In this document: positions 20,440-31,802 of the stretch, piece after piece | Position numbering within the stretch: the first letter of the stretch is position 1 | How the letters are laid out: each line of letters starts with the position of its first letter | NCBI GenBank assembly: GCA_023374025.1 | Contig: SIJG01000092.1 | Span: 1 to 64,000 of the forward strand | Source of the DNA: Heterodera schachtii | Taxonomy: Eukaryota; Nematoda; Chromadorea; Rhabditida; Heteroderidae | Length of the DNA: 64,000 nt | Reading direction: 5' to 3' | Program-made: the position numbers and the translations under genes | Notes under the pieces: model-generated | Told to the model about the DNA's origin: nothing | What the model saw: only the letters and a program-made list of their open reading frames with translations | Database searches by the model: none

Positions 20440-21539
20440 TAGGCAGCTGCGGATAAAATCCCCTAGCCTCCTCCCGCCGATGAGGATAGTTGGTAAATAC
20501 TTACATGTAAAAACAAAGTAATAATTACATTTTGATTGAAATTCATTGTTTTTAACGAAAAATTAAAGAAAAAGCTTTCGAGCTGATTGTGAATGTAAAA
20601 ATAATCTTATTAATAAATTAATTAATATTTCAAGATTTTTTCGAATAAGGGCATTTTAAAATCAATTTTTGTCAAAAGAAAACTCTTAAAATAATTTTCA
20701 TCATACATATTATTAGAGCTAGAAAAAAGGCATCAACAAAAAAAAAAATTGTTTTAGGGGTTTAAAAAAATCGAAAATTAATTTTTCAGAGAAGGATTTA
20801 ATGATGAGTAATTTATTTTATCGTGCCATAGTAATTATTAGAGCCCGGACAGGACCGGGGCCCTTCCAGGATTTTGCCGGGACCCCCGGTCCCGGGTTAC
20901 ACTCGTCGAGGAAAAAATAATAATGTTTGGGTATTTTTGGGTAAAAGTTTAAGGAAAATTGAATTTTTCACAATTTAAATGAAATATTTTGAAAATATTT
21001 TGTTCGAAATATTTGAATCAAATATTTTCGTGTTACAAAAAAATAAAAAATAAATTTTAGGGATGTCCGTAAGGCATTTGTACATTAAACTGCAATAGAG
21101 CCGTATTGTGTTGCAGTAGCATCGAGAATTCAACTTTTTATTTTAGTCCAGGTTCGGGGTTACCGAATGCCACAGGGTAAAAGCAAAGTTTTTCCCCACC
21201 CCCATTTTCGACCTTTTGTTCGAGTACGGACACGGGGTTGGAATTGAATTGTTCGAAAAGGATGCCGCAATCGCGATCAGAGCAACCCCGAAAGTTTTCA
21301 TGACTTTTGAAAACAAAAATTCGTTCGACTCGTGGCTTATCGGGTCGGGGGAACGGGGACGAAATTCCCCGAAAGAATTTGTCGGGGATGGCTGGAGAAA
21401 TTTAAAAAATGTCGGGGAGCAACACCTTCATCGGGGAGGAAATTTTCATAAAAAGTCTAAAAAAAAACAAAAAAGAAAAAGTCCAGAATAAAAAAAGTCA
21501 TAAAAACTCATACTAAAAAGAAAATGTACCTCATTTGCA
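20440..21539. other. Non-coding AT-rich stretch with element remnants
   Basis: A GC-rich TAGAGCCCGG..GACCGGGG remnant lies at 20840-20900, and a degraded relative of the 26994-27207 MITE interior at about 21200-21330 (TTTTGTTCGAGT..TTTTCATGAC). No gene is seen. The frame at 21216-21491 lies in this repeat. Confidence 0.45.
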
Positions 21540-21547
21540 ACTGCAAT

Positions 21548-21956
21548 CAAAGGCGTAGGCAGGGGGGGGGGGCTGAGGGGGCTAAAGCCCCCCCCCCCCC
21601 CCGAAACCCAAAAAATTAAAAAATTTTCAGTAAATTTTTTTAAAATTTTAAGCAATTTTCTTAACCAAAAATGCATTAAAATACTCAAAAATTTTCCCGG
21701 CGGCGCCTATCGGCACCGCCGGACCCCCATTTTACCATATTTTTGAAAAATGGAGGCCAAATTTCAAAAAAAAAAATTAATTTTTTGGCGAAAAATGGCA
21801 AAAACTTTTGTAAAGTACACCCCATAATTCGGGATTTCAAAAAACCAAAAATACACCCCTAAAAATCGACTTAAAAAGAAAAATATACCCCTATAAATCC
21901 ACTTTTTGACTTCGGCCCCCCCCCCCCCCAAAGCCAAGGGTCTGGCTACGCCCTTG
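21548..21956. mobile_element. 409-bp hAT-like element with poly-G/poly-C arms
   Basis: Ends CAAAGGCGTAGGCAG and CTGGCTACGCCCTTG; 8-bp duplication ACTGCAAT (21540-21547 and 21957-21964). Long G and C runs lie near both ends. The core holds the GC-rich hairpin at 21697-21723. Confidence 0.88.
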
Positions 21957-21964
21957 ACTGCAAT

Positions 21965-22185
21965 TGGTAAATAAAAATTATTTTTATTTTATGTCACTAT
22001 TTGTCACTTTTTTGGCACTTTTTCGTCACTATTTTAGTTAACTATTTTGGGATTTTTCGTCATTAAAAGTTGCATCCCTACAAATAAGGCACACATTTTC
22101 AAAAATACATTTTCGCTTCAAGCAACTTCGCATTTCGTAATTTGAATTCAAACATGGATTAACGACAAACCATTCCCCTTTTCAG
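21965..22185. other. Repeat end and intron-like lead into the F-box-like exon
   Basis: 21985-22079 is the CACTATTT..CATCCCTA repeat. 22080-22185 ends CCCCTTTTCAG and acts as the acceptor for the exon at 22186. The upstream exons expected from the complete family member are not found here. Confidence 0.45.
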
Positions 22186-23097
22186 TTATATCGACCACTC
22201 CGTCATCGCATTTCTCCGTGCCAATCAGAAAATTTTCGACAATGGAACAATGTTTTATATGGAACTTTCAAACAACACCTCTTTTGCCCAGCCAATTTGG
22301 AATGCTTTGATCCGCCATATTTTGCCAATTTTTGTGCCAAACATTCGCCAATTGAGATTCAAAAATGCCAATCAACTGTACGGTTTGCTTCGCTTCACTT
22401 CTCCAAAAGTGCTCTCCTCCGATCTGAACATTCATTCAATCGATGCTGGTCGTCTGTTGCCAAATGCCATTGATTCCGGTGCTGAATTGCTTGATGAGAT
22501 TGGTGGTGATTTTGATGAACCAACTGCACATTCTGCTGTCCAAATTCTGTACAAATGGTTGCACATTCCGACAAAAGACGGCCAACCGAAGCAATTGCGT
22601 TGCAGTAGTGATTCGTCAGAAATCATAGAAGTGATCGACAATTTCAAAGAGTGTGGCCACTTTTTCGTTGAATTAATTGCCATTTGATTTTCGTTTCCCA
22701 TTGTTTAGAAATTTCTCCGTGCCACCACTTCTTCGGCCAACTACATAATTCGCCTTGCGCTTTACGAATCAACAGAAATTGTTCCATTTGAATTGGTGAA
22801 CGATCGGACCAACGAAAAGCTGACATTGGAAGAAGAAGGCGATCATGGAAATGTCAATTTTGATTGGCTGATGAAGCGATGTCAAATTGGGGAGACGAAA
22901 GCCGTGTTAAACGAAAATTCGGGCAATTTGAACAGTGTTAACTTTACGTTTTATGGAAATTGCATTGGGTGAGTGGCATCAGCTTTTGCTTTAATAATCA
23001 AATTAAATTTGCACTTAAATTTAGGCCATTGTCGCCACCGACAGAAAAAGAAGAAGCGGGACAAAACGTCGAAAAAGTGGGGACTTCTGACAAATGA
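22186..23097 (+). pseudogene. F-box-like family member lacking its 5' exons
   Basis: Exons 22186-~22628 (or a little further), 22709-22968 and 23025-23097 (TGA 23095-23097). The first matches exon 4 of the complete copy at 25135-26623: it starts YIDHSVIAFLRANQK, where the complete copy has YIDRNAIAFLHRLRR, and contains a WLHIPTKDGQPK motif. The second encodes ELVNDRTNEKLTL, where the complete copy has DLVNEFTREQLVL. The third encodes a GPLSPPTEKEEAG tail. The exons for the membrane segment and F-box-like domain are missing upstream, and the only in-frame donor for the first intron (GAA|GTGATC) is poor. It is probably a decayed copy, though an unrecognised first exon cannot be excluded. Confidence 0.6.
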
Positions 23098-23612
23098 GTG
23101 ACGGACAAAAGAACAACAACAAAACAATGATCAGAAGAAGAAATGAATTAATTAATTGGGAAATGATCGATCATTATGTATTGGCGAAGATATGAATTTT
23201 ATGTAGGCAAATCGGAATTACCTACTTATATATGTGTACATGTAAATAAATCGGATGTATAAAAAATGAAAAAAAAAAATACTGGCTTAAATCGGTTTTA
23301 GAGATTAATAAATAAGGCTGGGAATTTTAGTGACTAAAAATCTCAAAATAGTTAACTGAAATAGTGAGTAAAAATGCCAAAATAGTGGTAAAAAGTCCGA
23401 AATAGTGACATAATTTTCAGCCAAAAATTGAGCAAAAATAATTTTTATTCACTATTTGCAGTTGCAAATGAGTAGGAAGGGGATTTTTAAGGGCAAAAAA
23501 TCCAAGTAGGTTGATCACCAGTTTTAAAGAGGTGTGGCCACGGCATTTGGTCGCATATTTTGAATTTTTTGAAAATTGAATTCTCGAATTTTTGTTCGTG
23601 TCCGGGTCATTT
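23098..23612. repeat. Spacer with AATAGTGAC-type dispersed repeat
   Basis: 23313-23460 starts GGCTGGGAATTTTAGTGAC and runs through AATAGTGA.. units. It is a relative of 24163-24320, in the reverse orientation to 15500-15606. Confidence 0.45.
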
Positions 23613-23912
23613 GAACCAACAGAAATCGAGCAATTCGAATTGGCGAACGAACGGACCAATGAAAATGCTAACATTGGAGAAAGAAGACGTTAATTATGAA
23701 AATGCCAATGTTAATTTTGTGTTGAAGCGATGCCAAATTGGGCGGACGATTCAATGGGAGGACAAAAAGACGGACAATTTGAACAATGTCAACTTTATGC
23801 TTAATGATTTTGGGTGAGTGGCAACAACTTTACACATTCAAAATCGCACTTCGTTTAGGCCATTCTCCCCACCAAAAGCGGGCAAAATGAAGGCAAAAAG
23901 TCATCTGAAATG
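23613..23912 (+). pseudogene. Broken terminal exons of the F-box-like family
   Basis: ACAGAAATCGAGCAATTCGA.. and ..CGGACCAATGAAAA match the second exon of the 22186-23097 copy. The frame breaks after ERTNEN and continues in another frame as KRCQIG..LNNVNF. It ends with GTGAGTGG, a short intron and a terminal exon starting GGCCATTCTCCCCACC. All earlier exons are absent. Confidence 0.7.
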
Positions 23913-25134
23913 AATCCTGAGCCCAGCGGACAGCAGAAGAAATGAATGAATGAATGATTATTAGGAAATGAGAAATTCTGACCGATTATTATGAATGGGA
24001 ATTGATCAGATAATTGCTCGTCATATTTATTTGTTGCTTCTTTCGTTTCAACACATTTAATTTGATTGGATGTGGCACTTTTACGCAGAAATGTTGCTAT
24101 AAAAAATTTTGTAAAATTTTTCCTTTTGTTGCAGTGATCAACTTCGATTGTGTCATGTCTAGGGCTGGGAATTTTAGTTGACAAAAAAAATCTCGAAATA
24201 TTTAACTAAAATAGTGACGAAAAAGTGCAAAAATAGTGAAAAAAGTCGAAATAGTGACATAATTTTCAGCCAACAAATAAGCAAAAAATTTTTTTATTCA
24301 CTGAATGTAGTTGCAAATGAGGGTACATTTCTTTTCTAATATTTTCTTAGCAAATATTTAACTTTTTAAACCAAAAATTTTGTCAAGAAAAAAATTTGGT
24401 GGATGAATTTTTGAGAAAAATTTCCAAAAAAATTTCAGGTCGATTCTTAGGGGTTTATTTTTTGAAATTTTTTTTAAAATAGGTGCTAATAACTCGAAAA
24501 GTAGCTTAACTTCAGCCCAAAAAAACATGTTTTTCGTGCATTTCAGGCCACGGGGAGCTCACGAAAAAAATAGTAAAAAAACTATAAATGTTATCCCTAA
24601 TAATGACTCAGCAGCACCAATGACATGAAACTGATCATCAAATCAATTTCGCCAATTACTCTTAACTAATATTTTTTATGGGCCCTCAAAATCTCCAAAA
24701 GTGGCTTTGATAAGAAATAATAATTTAGGGAGAAAACCCACTTAAAAGAACCTTCAAGCACTGGAAAGCTATGGACTCTGATTTGAATGAAAAATTGTGA
24801 ATGAAATTGGGGAATGAAAAATTATTGAAAGCTTCAATAGAAATGCATTTTTCATGCTTATTAGCACGCCCCAAGTTAGCAAAAAATTCTCTAATTATTA
24901 TGTATTGTTAAAAACTGATACATTTCAAAAAAAAATATTCAAAAATCAACTTCTAAAAAACAAGTACATTATTCAACAAATCCTGAATTGTCCTAATTGC
25001 ATAACACAAAATCCATGTTGATCAATGATCATTCAACAAGAAAAAACAATTTTTATGAGCACGTCAAAATATGATTTGATTTTTCAACACTTCACAATTC
25101 AAATTGATCGGTCACTTGTCCGCAATTAGGTAAT
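23913..25134. other. Non-coding, repeat-bearing AT-rich spacer
   Basis: Holds a TAGGGCTGGGAATTTTAG-type repeat start at 24161 with AATAGTGAC units to about 24320, and otherwise plain AT-rich DNA. No gene is seen. The frame 23855-24184 has no recognisable features. Confidence 0.45.
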
Positions 25135-26623
25135 TCACTTCTGCTGATCACTTGGGCCGGGAGTTGCGCCGAGAAGCCTAAAAATGAAAGACCCAATAGA
25201 TTTGCTTTTTTAAAATAATCATTCGCTGACTGACCCGTCCCCGATGTGATCCTCGTCATTAATTTCAATGTCAATTCTGTTCCGTCGATAATAAATTTGC
25301 CAATCAATCGCTTCCTCCTCCCATTTCGCCCATTTGCTTTCGTCTCGCCCGGTTGGAGAACGGATCAGCAAAAAGCGGTTGCTACAGTAAGTCTCTTTCA
25401 ACACCAATTGTTCCCGAGTAAATTCGTTGACCAAATCAAAGAGCACGACGGAGTCAGCAAAAGATTGCGGAAACCAAACCACGACAATGAAATTGACGGG
25501 AGATGAAGCCGAGGCAAATGCCTAAAATGTGAAAAAAATTGATTAAAAAACTAAATGATAATATTGAGGTGATCACAAAAAGCCAGTGTCGTAAAATGGC
25601 AAATAAATCAATTAGAAAGCACCGCTTTGAAGTCTTCAATCGTTGACGCCAAATTCCCATCATCCTTTTCCAACGAGCATCTCAACACATTTGGCATATT
25701 GTTAGGACGGGCAGTGAACAGCCATTTTGCCATCGCTTGTCCATCCGATGCCGTGGCACTGTCATCGCATGGGAATTCGGTGAAGAGATCGGCTTCATAG
25801 ACATAGACAACGCCAAGTGATGGACAATCGTTGAGAATTGACGGGACGAATTGACGCAAACGGTGGAAAACATCGAATGACAATTCAAGGCCACGAAGAT
25901 TTTTTTCAAGGAGTGGCCAAATGTTGTGCACAATCAATTCCAAAATGCGATCACTGTTCGATTCGATGGTCAAATTAATTGGGCAGGCGGCGAAAAGACG
26001 GCGCAAACGGTGGAGAAAAGCGATGGCATTTCGGTCGATGTAACTAAAAATGAACGGGAAATGTTGTCAAAAAATTAGAAATTGGCCAATCTTACGAGAT
26101 GATGATGCATTTGAATCCGCCAACTTTGCGTGGCAATTGAACTTGTGGAATTGGTAACGGTTTCCCTTCAAAGAGACGAACAATTTGAATTCTGATGCTC
26201 CCGCAGAGCTCTTTGGTAGAATTGAGAATTTCCATTTCCGTCAAGCCATTCGCGCCATTTTTGTACGAAATTTCAAAGGATTTCAGCGCCCAGCGCCGCG
26301 TCTTGAAATGTTCGTCGACTATGGCATCAAATTGGTGGCTGACAAGAGCGATTCCAAGACCCAATTGAGAAGGCTTAAGCAATTCAAACACCGAAAGCCA
26401 AGCGTCGGCAGAGACGAAGCTGAAAAATTTTGATGTTAATTAAAATTTTACTTATTTGTTCTAACATTTTCTTTTTTGGTTTTTTGAAGCGGTCCCAAAA
26501 CATCCAAAGAATGGCACAACATCCAACCAACATTGGCACACCGTACAGACTAAAAAATGAGAAGGAAAAGGGTAAAATTGAAAAATGAATGTGAAAAACG
26601 TACAGAATCATTTTTGAAGACAT
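25135..26623 (-). CDS. Complete F-box-like family protein with N-terminal membrane segment
   Basis: Six exons: 26623-26604, 26549-26466, 26419-26096, 26043-25623, 25521-25235 and 25177-25135 (stop 25135-25137); 392 residues, with all junctions in frame. Residues 9-25 (YGVPMLVGCCAILWMFW) form one membrane helix followed by a basic KKPKKK stop. Residues about 37-68 (start VSADAWLSVFELLKP, then LGIALVSHQFDAIVD) have the pattern of an F-box. The remaining about 300 residues carry the family signatures WLFTARPNNMPNVL, FDLVNEFTREQLVL and a short ATPGPSDQQK tail. F-box proteins recruit targets to SCF ubiquitin ligases. A membrane-anchored F-box-like protein would act at a membrane, but that function is inference; without a profile search the F-box call is tentative. 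Related broken copies on both sides show local family expansion. Confidence 0.72.
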
Positions 26624-26707
26624 TGTCAGAGAAAAAGTCGAAGGAAGAGAATAAATAATGGCGAATGAATAATAATAATAATAATGAAAAGTGACGGAGG
26701 AGCAGCC

Positions 26708-26716
26708 CCTTTTATA
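26708..26716 (-). promoter_or_regulatory. TATA box of the F-box-like gene
   Basis: TATAAAAGG in sense, about 85 nt before the ATG at 26623, followed by a GC-rich GGGCTGCTCC. A good match to a core promoter. Confidence 0.5.
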
Positions 26717-26811
26717 CAAAAATGAGCGGTAATAATACGGATGTAAAAAGAAAAAGTCTTCCCCCTAAGAAAATTTTTTCTGGCTACGGGCCTGCCTCCA
26801 ATCATTATTAG

Positions 26812-27460
26812 GGCTCGGAAAAATATGGATATAAAATCGCGAAATATGGACATAAAATGGCAAGAATATGGACATAAATTTTCCCAAATTGAGGGTATAA
26901 TTTTAAAAATTTCTTCTTTCGCCAAATGTAAAGTAAACTTTAAAAAAAGCTAAATATGGTTATCAAAATACCATTTTAGAAGAAAAAAACAAGGGTAATA
27001 CTTTAGATGGTACCCCCCCTTTTTGGAAAAAAAAATTTGGATTTTCGAACTTTTGTTCGAATTCGGGTCCGGGGTTCGGAATTAGCCGAGATGGATGCCG
27101 TATTCGTGATCAGCAACCCAGAAAACCCTTGGCAATATGTTTTCATGATTTTTGAAAACAAAAAATATTTTTTTCCAAAAAGGGGGGGTACCATCTAAAG
27201 TATTACCAAAACAAGAAACAGCTAAAATTTCCTCATTTTTAGCGAAAAACCAAGCAAAAAAGCGAAATTTTCGCTTTTTTTTTTCTTTTGGGTATTTTTG
27301 ACTTAAATTGGGGTCAAAATCCCAATTTAGCTGATGGGGGCCGTTCTAATAGAGGTTTTTGGAAAAATGCCAAAACATGGACATAAAATATGGATAAAAA
27401 TGCCAAAATATGGAAAAATATGGATATAAATCGCGATCAGGCCCCCCAGAGTCCAGGAAA
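26812..27460. repeat. ATATGGACATAAA repeat region with a nested MITE
   Basis: Starts TAGGGCTCGGAAAAATATGG and contains several ATATGGACATAAA / AATATGGATATAAATCGCGA units on both sides of the MITE at 26994-27207. I see no inverted partner for the left end, so this is probably a truncated hAT-like element into which the MITE jumped. Confidence 0.5.
26994..27207. mobile_element. 214-bp MITE with long inverted repeats
   Basis: About 40-bp near-perfect inverted ends (start GGTAATACTTTAGATGGTAC, then a C run) and 8-bp duplication AAAACAAG (26986-26993 and 27208-27215). Because of the foldback symmetry both strands show a frame of 63 codons; these are not genes. Confidence 0.9.
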
Positions 27461-27541
27461 AAATATGGATTTCTATGTAATTCTATGCTCTAGTTTTTAT
27501 GTATGTAAAAATTTTAGGAAACATTTCTCATTCATTTTTAG

Positions 27542-28493
27542 TTTCATTGATCGCAATGTCATCGCTTTTCTGCACCGTTTTCGTCCACTTTTCGCCTCCT
27601 CTCGAATTTATCTGTCCATTTATTTGAAAAATGATCGCGTCTTGGAGTTATTGCGCAACATTTTGCCGATGATCGGAAAAAACATTTATGGCATTGAATT
27701 GATGACGGAACCTTTCCAGCTTTTGCGACAAATCTTTCCGTCACTGTTTTTCACTGAATGTCCATCTCTACGCTTTGTCTTTCCCACTTTTGACGATCTT
27801 TTCGCTGAATTTCCATGCGATGACAGTGCCATAGCGTCGCGTGGACAAGCGCTGGCAAAATGGCTTTTCACTCCACTCCCGGACGATGTGCCAAAGGTGT
27901 TCAAATGTGCTGTCGATCAATTCGTTGAAGGAAGAAATGTGCCGTTGAGCGTTGAAGAAAGCAATTTGCCGTTGAAAAATCGGGGACGGGTCAGCGAAGG
28001 CGCCCGGACATTTGGACAATGTACTTTAGGACAGTGAAGGTCATTTGGACAGAAGTGGACAATTGGACAGTACGACAGTGAATGAATTTTTTACTATTAT
28101 AAATGGCTTTAGCAGTAATTAAAAAATATAATTTTTAAATATGTAAAATTTTCTTATATCTGATCAGGAACTAAAATAGGTAATATACTTGTTTCTTAAA
28201 TCAAAATAAATTGTTTAAAAAAAATAAACAAGATGAAATGTATTGCTGTTTATTAATGAGCAGGGCGTTTACAAATTGACTAATTGGATTAGAAAAATTG
28301 CCAAATGGCCTAAGGAAGTGTTTTTGTCATTGCTAAAGCCATTTATAATAGTAAAAAATTCACTCACTGTCGTAATGTCCACTGTCCAAATGTCCGGTCA
28401 CGTCAATGAATGCTTATTTAAAAATGCAAATTTATTGCATTTCTGTTTTAGGCTTCTCGACGCAACTCCCGGCCCAAATGATCAGCACAAGTG
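27542..28493 (+). pseudogene. Truncated F-box-like family copy
   Basis: Exon 27542-27989 starts FIDRNVIAFLHRF, like exon 4 of the complete copy, and keeps FAEFPCDDSA and KWLFTPLPDD. It then passes directly into the donor region GGGGACGG|GTCAGCG, so most of the following exon (the one with ..LVNEFTREQ..) is deleted. The terminal exon GCTTCTCGACGCAACTCCCGG is at 28452-28493. The exons for the membrane helix and F-box-like part are absent upstream, and the intron carries a foldback element. Confidence 0.7.
28000..28404. mobile_element. Foldback element in the pseudogene intron
   Basis: Inverted arms: CCGGACATTTGGACA on the left and TGTCCAAATGTCCGG on the right. Both continue into GACAGTGA[AG]TGAATTTTTTAC and its complement. 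A 9-bp imperfect duplication (GTCAGCGAA against GTCAATGAA) is possible, which would suit a MULE-type element. Confidence 0.65.
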
Positions 28494-28577
28494 AATGAAT
28501 GAATTTGTTGAGAAATATCGATCAGTAATTATGGAATTTTTTTCTTTTTTGCTCTTGCATGAATTTTTCGGCTCCCT

Positions 28578-29616
28578 ATCATTTCGTCACTGATCGTTTC
28601 GTCACTGTTCAGTTCGTCACTGATCATTTCGTCACCGAGAAAAGTTGTTACGAATTTGTTTGTTAGATTGTCTTTTAATGTTATCTTTAAAATTATTTTA
28701 CTCAAAATATGTCGTAAGGCCAGCCGAAATTTTTTTTACAAAAATGTTTTTTTTTTTTGGCAAAATTTTGATAAAAATCGACTGAAAAATTGAGAACATT
28801 TATTAAAAAGGCAGCGCCGCGAAGAAACGATGTATGAGGTAGTGTTAAAACTCTCGAGTCGCTCGAGAAGTCTTGGGTTTTTTGTCTCGAGTATCGGCGT
28901 CAATTCTCAGTCTTGGGAAATTTTCGGTCTCGAGCAATATTAGTGTGGGGGGGGGGGGCTCGCAAAACTTTCACAAAAGGTCGTCGTAAATGTCAGTCCT
29001 GATTAATAATTTTTTAATGAAAATCTGCTAAGAATATGCTTAAATTCGCAATTTTTCCCCTGCTGGCGACGCCTATTGGCACCGCCAGCCCCTAAGTCTT
29101 TTATTTTCTTAAAAATTTGCTCGAAAATCATTAAAACTACAATAAATTTTCCAGGCGGCGCCTGTCCGCACCGTCGGCCCCCTTTGTTCCCCAAAAGTTT
29201 TTTGGAAAAAGCGCCGCAAAAAACCATTTTCGTTTTTTCATGCTTATAATTTCACAAAATGCTTATCTATTTCTAACAAAAAATTTTTCAAATTTTTTAA
29301 TCATGGACAATCAGAAATATAATATTAAACATTTTAAGCCTGTTTTGAATAAATTTTGAAAAAATGAGGATTTTTTGCCTGCCAAATGAGGCTTTTTAAA
29401 ATTGAGAAGCTAAATTGGTCTCTTTTTTCAGAGAAGTTCACTTTCAAATTTTTCAAGCAACAAATTTATTTATTTATTTTTTTGCTAGCCATTTGTTTTT
29501 AATGAATTTTCGTTGTTTTTAAGGCAATGTGCCAAACTTTTTTTAAAAAAAATTCTCAGTGACGAAATGATCAGTGACGAACTGAACAGTGACGAAACGA
29601 TCAGTGACGAAATGAT
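28578..29616. mobile_element. 1039-bp MULE-like element with TTTCGTCACTGATC arms
   Basis: Inverted arms of about 65 bp built from TTTCGTCACTGATC/TTTCGTCACTGTTC units. The 9-bp flanks CGGCTCCCT (28569-28577) and CGGCCACCT (29617-29625) look like a diverged duplication. The interior has two copies of the GC-rich hairpin (29063-29088, 29153-29178). No transposase is seen. Confidence 0.75.
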
Positions 29617-30091
29617 CGGCCACCTTTTTCTGGCACAATTCAAGAAAAAAAATGATTGGAAAATGGGTCCGACGATGTAGTAGAGATTTTGTCAAAAAAA
29701 TGCCAATTTTTCAACTGGGAAAGAGGTAAGAGGTGCGCGCCGAGAAAGCAAATTTTTAGTTTTTCACCCTGCCTCCCCCGGCCCTCTACGCACCCCGTGA
29801 GCCTGTGTGAATTTTAAATATTTACGAAAATTTATGAAAAAAAAACTTTAATACTTATTATTATGTCCAATTTTGGCACATACAACATGGAATTTGCTAC
29901 GAAAAGGTGTTCCATTCAAAGCAAGGAGTGCCAAAAGTGAGCATTTTTCAACAATCAATGCTTCTTGCTTCACCCTTCGTCTCCCATGCTTCTTCTCGGC
30001 CCCCTTCGTCTCGTTGGTCCGCAGTTCGGCCAACGATTGAACACCGTTCAATCAAAAATTGGCATCCTTCCCAATTCTTCGGCCTGTCAAC

Positions 30092-31112
30092 TAGAGATCG
30101 GAATTTTGAGAAAATACGGATCGGGATCGGGATTACGGACTAGGCACACATACGGATTACGGACTAAAAATCCGGAAAATCCGTAGTCCGTAAAAATTCG
30201 TATCCAGGAAAAATACGGATCCGTATACGGATTTTTTTAAAATTCTTTTCATATTCGATAAAAACTGATTTATAAAAATACAAATTTTGAATATTTAAAG
30301 CTAAAAGATTTTATAATAAATTTATTATAAATTCTAGGCAATAAAATTCAAAAAATACTCAACTCGGAACAAATTGAAAGTGGGAGTTAAATTTTCATTT
30401 TTTTAATAATCATACATGGAAAAGGGGAAGGGGGGAGTAGAAATATGTTTTATAAAATACGAAATACCCCCACCTCTGCCGAGGCCAAAATTTTTACGGA
30501 AAAAATGCTCAAAAATGTTTTCTTACACGACCATTTATTGCTTTTCACCCCAATTTTTTTTGCGGCGCGCTTTTTCAAAAAACTTTTTTAGGAACCGGCG
30601 GTGCCTATAGGCGCGCCAAGAAAATTTTATAATTTGATTTTAACTTGATAACAGCTTTACACCAAAAAAGATTTGTAACCATTTCATGAATTTCGTTGAC
30701 AAATATTCATAAAAATATTTATAATTTTGAAAAATTTACAAAACCAAGTTCTAAAAAATTTAGAAATTGAAAAACGAAATTCATTTTTTTTTTTAAATTT
30801 ACAAATTGAAAAAAAATGAAATAGAATTTCGTAAAAGTTCAATGAAATACAATTCAATAAAGTAAAGGTTTGAGTTTTTTGCACAAAAATTTTGCTTTTT
30901 TTCCAATTTTTTCGATTTTTGCCAAAAATTTTACGAAATATGTAGACACTCGCCAATTCCAAAGTATTGGCGAATTGACTGCAGAAAATTTTAAAAATAT
31001 AATCCATTTCACCTTAGTCCGTAAAAAATCCGTATCGGCCGAAAAAAATACGGATTACGGACTACGGATCCGTAAAAATCCGTATACGGATCCTGTCCGT
31101 ATCCGATCTCTA
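30092..31112. mobile_element. 1021-bp hAT-like element inserted in an exon
   Basis: Ends TAGAGATCGGA and TCCGATCTCTA, with 8-bp duplication CTGTCAAC (30084-30091 and 31113-31120). The subterminal regions are TACGGATC/ACGGACTA arrays; a GC-rich hairpin lies at 30595-30617. It splits the FELVN..ERLTV exon. Confidence 0.92.
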
Positions 31113-31802
31113 CTGTCAACCGTTCACGAGTGCACGAATTCACCAACTCAAATTGGCCCCCATTCGCAGCATCATATTCAAAGGAGCGCAACCAAATAAT
31201 AAAGCTGACGACGGCAATGGTGGCACTCAGAAACAGCAAAGTCGCACGATTTGGCGGAAATTTTGAGAAAAGCCATAAAATTTATGTAAAAAATGGGATT
31301 GATTGTTCACTGCTGAGGTCCTTACAAACATAAAAAAAAGAGCATTAAAAATTTCTTTATTTTTCAAAAAAAGTTGTGGCCATATGAAAAAAACTTGCCT
31401 GGGCCTTTGGCTTTATTTTGTAAAATTATTAATGGTCGAGTTGCCCCAATTGACTCACAATCAGTTGGCCCTTTTTGCCGGATTTCAATGCCTCTTTTTT
31501 TAATAAAATTATTTTCAAATGAAAACTTAAAAATTTTATTGCATAAAATATATAAATTTATTTTGTTGCTAATTTACATTGAATTTTTTTTTAGGATTTT
31601 GCATTTTTTTCTAATAAACACCACGAAATTCCAGAAAACTAAAAAAAATAAATTTTATAAAAATCCGGAAAATAAGTTCACCGACTCCGAAAACCCTAAA
31701 ATAGACATAGACTTATTTTCCGAATTTTTATAAACTTTTTGTGGACAGTTCGTGGCCTGGACACTGTGTGGTGGCGCCAAAAAATAGAGCCACTATTGAA
31801 TC

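Noticed and set aside
27003..27198. Two opposing 63-codon genes
   Set aside because: They are the two strands of a foldback MITE.
30416..30610. Short gene in 30.4-31.2 kb
   Set aside because: These frames lie inside the hAT-like element 30092-31112 and have no transposase similarity that I can recognise.
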